A stretch of DNA of 8,593 bases. Source: Prevotella sp. UBA746. GTDB lineage: Bacteria; Bacteroidota; Bacteroidia; Bacteroidales; Bacteroidaceae. Location: positions 1 to 8,593 of the forward strand of contig DBKQ01000002.1 of the NCBI GenBank assembly GCA_002298545.1, written 5' to 3'. The notes under the pieces are model-generated. The model was not told the origin of the DNA and ran no database searches. It worked only from the letters and a program-made list of their open reading frames with translations. Shown piece by piece: positions 1 through 6,624 of the stretch (positions within the stretch are counted from its first letter, which is position 1; every line of letters starts with the position of its first letter). Position numbers and translations under genes: made by a program.

Positions 1-1688
1 GGTTCATTAAGGTGATGAAGGCTACCAACTGGAAGTTCTATTCCATGCGCTCCGACATTTACTCCCGTTTTCTTACCCGCCACAACCAGCAGTTCTTGCC
101 AAACTATCTTTCCGACAATATCGGAGCGGCGGTGCTTTCTCTCGGCAAGATTGAGAAGACGAATGCCAAGCAGGACGACTCGCTCGTGAACAGTATCAGT
201 ATGGAGGAACAGCTTGTTATCTCTACCGGGTCTTTCTGCCGTGAGTCGCAACTTTCCGACGAGGAATTTCTTGACGCTATAGGAACGATGATAAAGAACA
301 ACGCTCCGCTGGCTGAATACACGGGAAACATTGCCGGTGGTGTGTTCTCGCCTTCTGATGATGCGGTTACTAATTATATCTGCATCGACGGAAAGATGAT
401 TCTTAACCCTCACATGCCGATGACGGCAAAGTACAGTCTGCTTTATGATCACGAATGGAGAGGCCCGGGGTTCCCTGGCGGTAGCGGTCTTACTCCCGAC
501 AGTGAGGGGAAGATTGACCCGTGGCACAAAACAGTGTACAGCAGCAAGAACGGCGACGGCAAGAGATACTATACCCGTAAGTTTTTCCGCTCCGACACTC
601 CACGCTCCGGGGAGGTATACGACCCGAACGCTGCATACAGCGACCCTATTCAGGGGGAAGTGGAGGGCTACGGCTTCTGTCCGTTTACCGAAACGGGAGA
701 AAAGTTTTTGAAGTTCAATTACAGTGCCGTAGGCGATAGCTCCGACCAGATATCCAAGGTGGGCGTGCTCTGCTGCATGCTTGTTATCGGTAATAAGTGC
801 GTTGTGGAGAAAACTCCCGACAACGACCTCGGTACCGGCGTTCCCTACACGGGGAAGGGTTATCCTGAGGACTTCGTGTGGATGCCTTACAAGGAACTTG
901 CCGACTGCAAGGACGAGGATGAATACTACCAGCAGTCGTTTTCTATAGGTTTTAACCCGAAGATAGGTGATTATCTCGTGGGAGCGAAATACGACATGCA
1001 GCTTAACCACTCTTATCAGCTGGGTATCGACGACGACGGTATCGCCATTCCTATCAAGAAGAGTGATAAGGTGAGCGGACAGGTCCGCTTTTCTATCCTC
1101 GGTCCTTATAATATGGTATGGAACAACGTTACCCGCCGCCACCCTACTATGTTCCGTCATACGAAATGGACGGAGAACTCGGTGGCGGTGCTCAGAAAGG
1201 TGGCGAGCATAATAATCACCGATTTTAAAGTTACCGTTTGCTCCGACAGCGGATTGACGAATACTGACGGCAACAAGGATCTTGTGTATATGAGCGATAC
1301 CGACGAGGCTTTTGTCAACAAGAAAGATGATATCGAGTTTAAGATTACTTCGGCTCTTACTTCTGCTGAGGCTGCCGCCTTAGGTGTGAAGAATGCCATG
1401 AGTATTTCTACTCCGCTCGATATTGCCGACGGCTCCGGACTTCTCTCTATATATGACAACTATCGCAATGATCGGGCAAAACCTGAACAGTTTTACGTGG
1501 ATTCTTATTACACGGAGTATCACTTGCCGCGCGTCATTCTCAAACAGAACGTATGCGACCCTGGCTGTAAGGTTTCTCCCCTCTCCCGTTTCCGACATGA
1601 GGCTCTCGGCAAGGATTTCTATCCTTATGCCCTCAGCAGAAACCTGACGGACGGCAGTACAGAACTTGAAATGAAGGAATGCTTTTAG
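1..1688 (+). CDS. Putative phage tail-tip/baseplate protein, 5' partial
   Basis: The frame is open from the first complete codon at base 3 to the TAG at 1686-1688, giving about 562 residues. A GTG at 12 and an ATG at 15 could start it. However, the frame continues upstream as F-I-K-V-M-K and the first residues (ATNWKFYSMRSDIYSRF) read like the inside of a protein, so I treat it as the C-terminal part of a longer gene. I do not recognise a named family. The protein is rich in Asp, Tyr and Gly, has no signal peptide or membrane segment, and contains many short beta-type stretches. Notable parts are SDNIGAAVLSLGKIEKT near the start, RRHPTMFRHTKWTENS about two thirds along, and a C-terminal YTEYHLPRVILKQN block. 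A tail-tip or baseplate role is inferred only from its position directly upstream of two fibre genes on the same strand. An alternative is a distal-tail or other virion structural protein. Confidence 0.6.
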   Translation, partial: FIKVMKATNWKFYSMRSDIYSRFLTRHNQQFLPNYLSDNIGAAVLSLGKIEKTNAKQDDSLVNSISMEEQLVISTGSFCRESQLSDEEFLDAIGTMIKNNAPLAEYTGNIAGGVFSPSDDAVTNYICIDGKMILNPHMPMTAKYSLLYDHEWRGPGFPGGSGLTPDSEGKIDPWHKTVYSSKNGDGKRYYTRKFFRSDTPRSGEVYDPNAAYSDPIQGEVEGYGFCPFTETGEKFLKFNYSAVGDSSDQISKVGVLCCMLVIGNKCVVEKTPDNDLGTGVPYTGKGYPEDFVWMPYKELADCKDEDEYYQQSFSIGFNPKIGDYLVGAKYDMQLNHSYQLGIDDDGIAIPIKKSDKVSGQVRFSILGPYNMVWNNVTRRHPTMFRHTKWTENSVAVLRKVASIIITDFKVTVCSDSGLTNTDGNKDLVYMSDTDEAFVNKKDDIEFKITSALTSAEAAALGVKNAMSISTPLDIADGSGLLSIYDNYRNDRAKPEQFYVDSYYTEYHLPRVILKQNVCDPGCKVSPLSRFRHEALGKDFYPYALSRNLTDGSTELEMKECF

Positions 1689-1689
1689 C

Positions 1690-1713
1690 CCCACCCTAAC
1701 GACCCACCCTAAC
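1690..1713. repeat. Two-copy 11-base direct repeat in the intergenic gap
   Basis: CCCACCCTAAC occurs at 1690-1700 and again at 1703-1713, a 13-base period. It begins two bases after the stop codon of the upstream gene. The second copy overlaps the first base of the hairpin that follows, and its CCCA (1703-1706) can also pair with TGGG at 1732-1735. The C-rich composition is unlike the flanking coding DNA. It may be a dispersed intergenic element; nothing in the sequence shows a function. Confidence 0.75.
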
Positions 1714-1729
1714 CCTCCCCAAGGGAGGG
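1713..1729. repeat. Perfect GC-rich hairpin (REP-like palindrome)
   Basis: CCCTCCC (1713-1719) pairs perfectly with GGGAGGG (1723-1729) across a CAA loop. An outer CCCA/TGGG pairing (1703-1706 with 1732-1735) could extend it with internal loops. The stem is strong, but no T-run follows on the + strand (the next bases are AATGGGATTAC), so it is not a canonical intrinsic terminator. It could slow transcription, protect the 3' end of the upstream transcript, or be a REP-like dispersed palindrome. The structure is seen; the role is inferred. Confidence 0.7.
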
Positions 1730-1744
1730 AATGGGATTACTCTC

Positions 1745-1768
1745 AGTTCTCTCAGAACTCCCAGTTCT
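1745..1768. repeat. Three alternating AGTTCT/AGAACT units
   Basis: AGTTCT (1745-1750), its reverse complement AGAACT (1754-1759) and AGTTCT again (1763-1768) are each separated by three bases (CTC, then CCC). The central unit can pair with either neighbour, giving two mutually exclusive 6-bp hairpins with 3-base loops. The array lies 18 bases upstream of the fibre start codon, so it could affect ribosome access or bind a protein. It could also be a chance low-complexity tract. Confidence 0.5.
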
Positions 1769-1770
1769 CC

Positions 1771-1786
1771 AAGAAAAAAAGAAACT
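1771..1786 (+). promoter_or_regulatory. A-rich translation leader of the large fibre gene
   Basis: The 16 bases before the ATG at 1787 are almost all purine, with a run of seven A and no Shine-Dalgarno motif. Bacteroidota are known to rely on A-rich, unstructured leaders instead of strong Shine-Dalgarno pairing. This leader supports 1787 as the start. No convincing Bacteroides-type promoter (-33 TTTG, -7 TAnnTTTG) was seen in the gap, so the gene is probably transcribed from upstream. Confidence 0.5.
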
Positions 1787-4700
1787 ATGATTAAAGTAAA
1801 AATCTTTTCCAAACCTAAAAAGACCGCCTCTTCCGGAGGATCCGTGATTACCGCCTCAGGAGTTGTAAACCTCTCTGGCTCTGAAGTTGCTCATGCTGCC
1901 AGTGCCGACCGTGCCGCCAAGGCGGACTATGCCGACAAGGCGAGCAATGCCGCCACTGCCGACTATGCTTCGTCTTCTGCTTATGCCGCTCATGCCGGAT
2001 TGGCTGATGAGGCTATGCAGCTCGATAAACATTCTCCTGTCTATGATACTTTTCTCCGTAAAGACCAGGATGACTCTTCTACCGTCAACTATAATTTCTT
2101 AGGAGACATGACTTTCGGAGGCGGCATTACCTCGACTGGCGACAACTCGTTCGGCGGCAGTAATACTTTCAGAAAGATCGTCTCTCTCCTGAAGGGAATA
2201 GAATTGGGCAGCCTTCATGGAATCTCAGAAAACGGCGATGCCATTCTCCGTGAACTATCTTCCTCCGACTACGACTATGCTGCTCAGTCGGGCTATGGAA
2301 TGAAGCGACGCGAGGACGGAAAGTTTAAGCTCTCGCTTACCGACCTCGAAGTATGGGGAAAGGCGGTGTTCCATGAATTGGAGATAAGAAAGCTGTCGTA
2401 TGTGGGTGGTAACTTCATCTTCTCGCCTGCGGGCAGTACACTGATGCACGTCGAGGAGATTAAGACATCGGCTCTACAGGGACAGGCTTCAATTATTACT
2501 GGCTACAAGTGTTATTTTCTTGCCGACAACGGCTCTACGGCAACGGAGAATATGTGGAAGGTGGGCGACCTTGCCTTCTCTCAGTCGTTCGGCATTAAGG
2601 AGGGTGTGTATGAGAATGTTTCCAACAGAAGATACTGGCGCAAGGTTACTGCCGTGTCTTCGGAGAACGAGCAGATTACGGATGCTGAGGGAAATATCCT
2701 CTATGACGGACAGAAGTTCGGATGGATTACTCTCAACAACACTCTGTCGGGAACTGGTTATGAAGCAGGCAGTGATGCTCCGTCTGTCGGGGATGCCGTG
2801 TGTTGTTTGGGTAACGTGTCCGACACGGAGCGACAGAACGCTATCGAGATTCAGACCGTGGGCGACCTTGCCCCTGCCATTATCCAGTATGGAGGTATCA
2901 AGAGTTTCTCTTTGGCAAATTGTGTCAAGACACAGATTTCGCCTAAGGGGAATAAGTTTATAGGTGATTTTTCCACAACAACAGGTACTGACATCGGCGG
3001 TGCCATTACCGACATCAACAGCAATTTGTCTGAAACGAACGGCAGGATAACAAATCTCAACGACTATACCACTAATGCCGTAAAGAAGATTGAGGGCGAG
3101 ATGGACGAGGTAAGAACTGCCGCCGAAGATGCAGGAAAGGACGCGCAGGATGCCCTCGAGGGTGTTACACAGGTAAAAGGCAGTGTTACAACGCTACAGA
3201 CTGACGTTGACGGCATCAAGGGAACGGTAGCCGACCTGTCTACCAAGGTTGATGAGAACGGCAACCAAATCGGAGAGCTTGAAACAAGTGTCAGCGAAAT
3301 CCGCCAGACTGCCGAGGGAATCTCCCTGAAAGTAGACCAGCAGTCTATCCGTGGGCGCAACCTTATCCCTCGCTCATATTTCTTCAATACTTCTCGCATC
3401 TATGGAATAGGGTATCGGAAGTTTACGCTTGAAGCAGGGAAATACTACTCTCTGTCAGTGAACGGACATATCAACACTGCGCTGAAGAACGGCGGTGGTG
3501 TGTTGAGGGCGTTTATTTTCAATAAGACATGGACGTTTCAGAAGTATCTCGACATCGACAGCACTACGGACATTACCGCAACGCTGGAGGGCAACGACAG
3601 CTTTACCGTCGAATCCACTGGAGAGTATTATTTTCAGGTTTATCCGTTCCACCCTACGGGCAAATTCAAAGACACAAAGCCGCAGGAGGATGGACTGATT
3701 ACTCTCAACTGGGCACAGCTCGAAGAGGGTAGCGTCTGTTCCCCGTGGTCTTTGAACGAGAGCGACCCTGCCATTAGCGGTAACTTCCTGCCTGTCCTTT
3801 CTGATGAGAAATGGGCGAGGGCAACGGGCAGCGATATTCAGGAGGGTGCGCTTGATACAGGCTTCCGCAAGCTGCAAGCCCTGCACTATAAGAACACTTC
3901 TTCATCCGAAGTGGACGTGCTCTATATGAACGATATCTTTGCTCCAGACAGCGGCGAGGTTTATACTTTGTCGTTCTGGGCAAAGGGTAGCGGAACTATC
4001 AAGAGCTTCCTCTATCCCGAAGCCTGCGAGCGTGTGGCGGACAACTTCGGACAGGTGGGAACGCAAGAGGACGGTTTTCTTCCTCACACCCTTACATCCG
4101 ACTGGCAACGCATCCGCATAGCCTACTGCATCAAGCAGCTCTTCGGCAACTACTTCTATAATGCCGGGTTCAACGCTGCATCGAACTATACGGCAAACTG
4201 GGACGTTACGGGTACTACCCAACATATCGGCTCTGCCGTTGACGGATGGGGCGGACAGTATATCGTCAAGTCTTCGGGTGCAAGCTACTGCGAGATTTCG
4301 CAAGCCGTGGGCGCATCCCTCTTCGCTTCTTGGTGGACTATCACCTTTAAGGCGAAAAATCCTTCTGTTATGCGCATCTACCTATCGGGAATATCCCTCG
4401 ACACGATAGACAATAGCGGAATGACGGTATGCGTGGACGGAGTGGACCAGTCGGTGAAGTCTGATAGCGGTGTTCTTTATGTTGAAGTTGCCGCATCCGC
4501 TACTGCCTACACAGAACACTCTATCACCTTTAAGGCAAGCTCTGCGTTGTCTTCGGCTCGCATCTACTTCCGCACCTACGGCAGTTACTTTTATATCGCT
4601 AAGCCGATGCTCACCCCTGCATCGCAGAAGAGCGGTTTCTCCACTCGTGAACAGGGCACAGTCCGCAAGATTCTCCCTTGTCGCCTTGCTGCCAACAGTG

Positions 4701-5782
4701 AAGTGTGGATTGGCGGTGTGAAATTGGAACAGGGCGGACGCATGACTGACTACACGGAGGATGGCGTGAGCGTTGATGAGCTGCTTGCTACGGGGATTGA
4801 TATTCGGAACAGAAAGATAACCGCCACGGCTGACACGTTTGAGGTAAGGAATAACCAAGGTGCAACCACCGCAAAGGTAAATGCCGACGGAGTGTTTGAA
4901 ACGAACGATATAGTTTGTAATGGTGGAACGTTCAAGAATATCAAATCAACAGACATGACTGCGGAGGGTGGTACGTTCACCAATATCACGGCTGAAAGCG
5001 GAACTTACAAAAATATACAGGTAACAGACAACTCGTGGATTAGCAATGGTAAGTTTTGCGGTGAGAAGCAGACGGACGGGACTATCCTCGGTGGTTTCTC
5101 GATAGGTAGTCAAGGACTCACCTATGATATTCCACAAAACTGGCTGGGTACAACAAAGGGTGCGTCAAGCAATATCACGATACAAGGTGCAAGCGGCAAT
5201 CTTAGCAGTAAACTCGGAGTCATTTTTGATAGTAACTACCTTATGGGTGCTGAGCTAAAGGTTAAGTATAATGGCGTTGATGCTCCGTGGGGTAGTTACA
5301 ATGTGGCTGCGTGGTTGGAGGCAAGCGGCAATCCGCAAGGACAGAACTATGCCTTTATGGGTGTGGGACACGGCATCTTGCGGGGAATGATAGAGGGCAC
5401 GGACTTTAAGCAGATAGCATTGACAACTTCAAGCTATGGTTTATTAGATTTACAGAACGAAGGCAACAGGTGGCTTTTTCTGCCGAGTGTAGACACATCT
5501 GCATACTTGCCGTCAAGGGGTAGTGTCGCTACGTTTTTGGGGAATACAAGCACGTGGAGCATCAGGCTAATGGCAATATGCAGTCCGTTATCGAAGCACA
5601 CCATAACGATAAAAGGCAGACAGACAAGCGGAAGTTACAACACTGAAGGCATGCCACAGCTCTACAACCAAGGAACAAGTACTGTGGATGGTATAAGTAT
5701 TCCACCTGGCAGAATAGTTGAGTTACTTCTCGTGTGGGACGGAACGAACTATTATGCTATGCACATCAAAAACAACAGTTAA
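1787..5782 (+). CDS. Large modular phage tail fibre / adhesin
   Basis: This 1331-residue virion protein probably forms the stem and sugar-binding parts of a tail fibre or tail-tip adhesin that contacts the host surface. Modules in order: residues 37-76, Ala at every third position; about 80-97, LDKHSPVYDTFLRKDQDD, a tail-fibre-like junction; about 200-395, a domain with WKVGDLAFSQ (257-266), YWRKV and ISPKGNKFIGDF (384-395), a pattern I associate with Bacteroides prophage tail proteins; about 401-520, coiled coil; 522-655, a carbohydrate-binding-like jelly roll from RGRNLIP to WAQLEEGSVCSPWS; 664 to about 990, a second jelly roll ending in GGVKLEQGGRMTDYT and interrupted by a third at about 785-955; 1046-1077, three GGTFxNI-type repeats; and a C-terminal beta-rich domain ending VELLLVWDGTNYYAMHIKNNS. 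The start is an ATG after an A-rich leader. The last third is visibly lower in GC. Phage fibre identity is well supported; the receptor is unknown. Confidence 0.85.
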   Translation: MIKVKIFSKPKKTASSGGSVITASGVVNLSGSEVAHAASADRAAKADYADKASNAATADYASSSAYAAHAGLADEAMQLDKHSPVYDTFLRKDQDDSSTVNYNFLGDMTFGGGITSTGDNSFGGSNTFRKIVSLLKGIELGSLHGISENGDAILRELSSSDYDYAAQSGYGMKRREDGKFKLSLTDLEVWGKAVFHELEIRKLSYVGGNFIFSPAGSTLMHVEEIKTSALQGQASIITGYKCYFLADNGSTATENMWKVGDLAFSQSFGIKEGVYENVSNRRYWRKVTAVSSENEQITDAEGNILYDGQKFGWITLNNTLSGTGYEAGSDAPSVGDAVCCLGNVSDTERQNAIEIQTVGDLAPAIIQYGGIKSFSLANCVKTQISPKGNKFIGDFSTTTGTDIGGAITDINSNLSETNGRITNLNDYTTNAVKKIEGEMDEVRTAAEDAGKDAQDALEGVTQVKGSVTTLQTDVDGIKGTVADLSTKVDENGNQIGELETSVSEIRQTAEGISLKVDQQSIRGRNLIPRSYFFNTSRIYGIGYRKFTLEAGKYYSLSVNGHINTALKNGGGVLRAFIFNKTWTFQKYLDIDSTTDITATLEGNDSFTVESTGEYYFQVYPFHPTGKFKDTKPQEDGLITLNWAQLEEGSVCSPWSLNESDPAISGNFLPVLSDEKWARATGSDIQEGALDTGFRKLQALHYKNTSSSEVDVLYMNDIFAPDSGEVYTLSFWAKGSGTIKSFLYPEACERVADNFGQVGTQEDGFLPHTLTSDWQRIRIAYCIKQLFGNYFYNAGFNAASNYTANWDVTGTTQHIGSAVDGWGGQYIVKSSGASYCEISQAVGASLFASWWTITFKAKNPSVMRIYLSGISLDTIDNSGMTVCVDGVDQSVKSDSGVLYVEVAASATAYTEHSITFKASSALSSARIYFRTYGSYFYIAKPMLTPASQKSGFSTREQGTVRKILPCRLAANSEVWIGGVKLEQGGRMTDYTEDGVSVDELLATGIDIRNRKITATADTFEVRNNQGATTAKVNADGVFETNDIVCNGGTFKNIKSTDMTAEGGTFTNITAESGTYKNIQVTDNSWISNGKFCGEKQTDGTILGGFSIGSQGLTYDIPQNWLGTTKGASSNITIQGASGNLSSKLGVIFDSNYLMGAELKVKYNGVDAPWGSYNVAAWLEASGNPQGQNYAFMGVGHGILRGMIEGTDFKQIALTTSSYGLLDLQNEGNRWLFLPSVDTSAYLPSRGSVATFLGNTSTWSIRLMAICSPLSKHTITIKGRQTSGSYNTEGMPQLYNQGTSTVDGISIPPGRIVELLLVWDGTNYYAMHIKNNS
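1895..2014 (+). repeat. Ala-x-x triplet repeat in the fibre N-terminus
   Basis: Residues 37 to 76 have Ala at every third position (37, 40, 43 and so on to 76), the only exception being Ser64. That is 13 of 14 positions. Asp and Tyr often fill the other places (ADYADKA, ADYASSSAYA). At DNA level the tract is dominated by GCC, GAC and TAT codons. A three-residue period fits neither a heptad coiled coil nor collagen. Similar A-x-x tracts precede the shaft in other phage fibres, so it is probably a trimeric attachment or neck segment. Confidence 0.7.
4139..4651 (+). other. Jelly-roll domain apparently inserted inside another
   Basis: Residues about 785-955 (LFGNYFYNAGFNAASNYTANW to FYIAKPMLTPASQKSGFSTRE) look like a complete carbohydrate-binding-like module. 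It has an N-terminal N-x-GF...W opening and a closing KPML...S-x-FSTRE. Just before it, TSDWQRIRIAYC (W773) is the usual penultimate strand of such a module. Just after it, LPCRLAANSEVWIGGVKLEQG (W974) supplies the last strands that the preceding module otherwise lacks. The simplest reading is a nested insertion. The boundaries are by eye. Confidence 0.5.
4922..5017 (+). repeat. Three GGTFxNI-type peptide repeats
   Basis: GGTFKNI (residues 1046-1052), GGTFTNI (1061-1067) and SGTYKNI (1071-1077) follow the stretch LLATGIDIRNRKITATADTF, which is a recognisable tail-fibre type of sequence. Spacing is 15 then 10 residues, a multiple of five, which suits a beta-helical or beta-prism shaft. The codons differ between copies (for example GGT GGA ACG and GGT GGT ACG), so it is not a very recent DNA duplication. 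Confidence 0.6.
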
Positions 5783-5802
5783 ACAATCAAAACTCTATCA
5801 AT

Positions 5803-6606
5803 ATGCGAAAAATCAGAATCGGCAACGACATTCAGGTGTCGTGGGAAGTAAAGACAAACGGCGAGGTGGTTTCGCTTGAAGGCAGACAGCTCCGGCTCTT
5901 TGTCCGTTCCGCTTACCAAAAGCAAGAGATAACTAATTTCAGCGTTTCGGGGTGCGTGGTTAGCTTTGTATATTCCGCATCAATGCAGAAAAGTACAGGT
6001 GCAAGAGCCTTAGTGCTCAACGATGCAACAGAAGGCTCTCCCGAGAAAACTATCTGTGCAGACCAAGCCTTTACGCTCGTGGCTCATTCCTGCGAGGAAA
6101 GTGACGACGACACGGACTTCGAGGACTTCATGGTTAGCTTGCAGAGCAACGTACTTGTCGGCTTGCCCGGCATGAGTGCCTATGACCTTTGGCTGCTCGA
6201 CGGTAACGAGGGAACGCTCGAAGACTATTATACGTGGCTGCGAAAGCCTACATCCGACTATGTGGACTCCGTATCTGAGGCAGAAAAACAGCGTGCCGAA
6301 GCCGAGGAAACAAGAAAGAAAGCCGAGCTTGAAAGGGAGGAACAGAACGAAGAATGTAAGCGGCAGACCGAGCGAGCCAAGAACCAAGCCGACCACCCGA
6401 ACATCATAGGCGAGGACGGCTACTGGATGAAGTGGGACGAAGCCACAGGCGAATATGTGCGCACGGAATATTACAGCAAGGGAACGGTGGATTATCCCAC
6501 CTTTGATGTTGACGAAGCTGATATGACGCTGCAAGTGAGTATTCAGGGCGGTGATGAGAACAGATTTTCCCTATCTGACGATGGGGAACTGACAATGAAT
6601 GTTTAA
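5803..6606 (+). CDS. Phage tail accessory fibre / adaptor protein
   Basis: This is a 267-residue protein. I choose the ATG at 5803, 20 bases after the upstream stop: the frame is open back to a GTG at 5734, but that would overlap the end of the fibre gene and add a segment of unconvincing composition. Residues 1 to about 95 (RKIRIGNDIQVSW, FSVSGCVVSFVYSASMQKSTGA, ADQAFTLVAHS) form a beta-rich domain reminiscent of BppU-like N-terminal adaptor domains. Residues 120-145 contain GLPGMSAYDLW and GNEGTLEDYYTWLRKP, a motif common in phage tail proteins (GNxGT followed by WL). About 158-195 is a charged coiled coil with Arg every seven residues (164, 171, 178), resembling the longer stem of the next gene. 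About 197-267 holds GEDGYWMKWDEATGEYV and a short beta C-terminus. It probably bridges the tail tip and fibres, or is a small fibre itself. It is cotranscribed with its neighbours by layout. Confidence 0.75.
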   Translation: MRKIRIGNDIQVSWEVKTNGEVVSLEGRQLRLFVRSAYQKQEITNFSVSGCVVSFVYSASMQKSTGARALVLNDATEGSPEKTICADQAFTLVAHSCEESDDDTDFEDFMVSLQSNVLVGLPGMSAYDLWLLDGNEGTLEDYYTWLRKPTSDYVDSVSEAEKQRAEAEETRKKAELEREEQNEECKRQTERAKNQADHPNIIGEDGYWMKWDEATGEYVRTEYYSKGTVDYPTFDVDEADMTLQVSIQGGDENRFSLSDDGELTMNV

Positions 6607-6624
6607 TTAAACTTATATACGTAT

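Noticed and set aside
7..17. AAGG before the ATG at 15 as a Shine-Dalgarno site marking the true gene start
   Set aside because: The spacing is only one or two bases, other genes here lack such sites, and the frame is open further upstream to the window edge.
1713..1729. Intrinsic transcription terminator
   Set aside because: The hairpin is good but no T-run follows it on the + strand. The downstream genes appear to belong to the same late operon.
2520..2963. 147-codon + strand frame with many Arg, Cys and Ser residues
   Set aside because: It is out of frame within the conserved WKVGDLAF to ISPKGN domain of the fibre, with composition typical of a shifted reading.
4382..4858. 158-codon open frame on the minus strand
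   Set aside because: It lies wholly inside the jelly-roll part of the large fibre. It has no start context or domain, and the + strand frame is clearly coding.
5734..5802. Upstream GTG start for the 267-residue gene, adding 23 residues
   Set aside because: It would lie within the end of the fibre gene, and the added residues do not resemble the start of the IRIGNDI domain. The ATG at 5803 follows the stop by a normal short gap.
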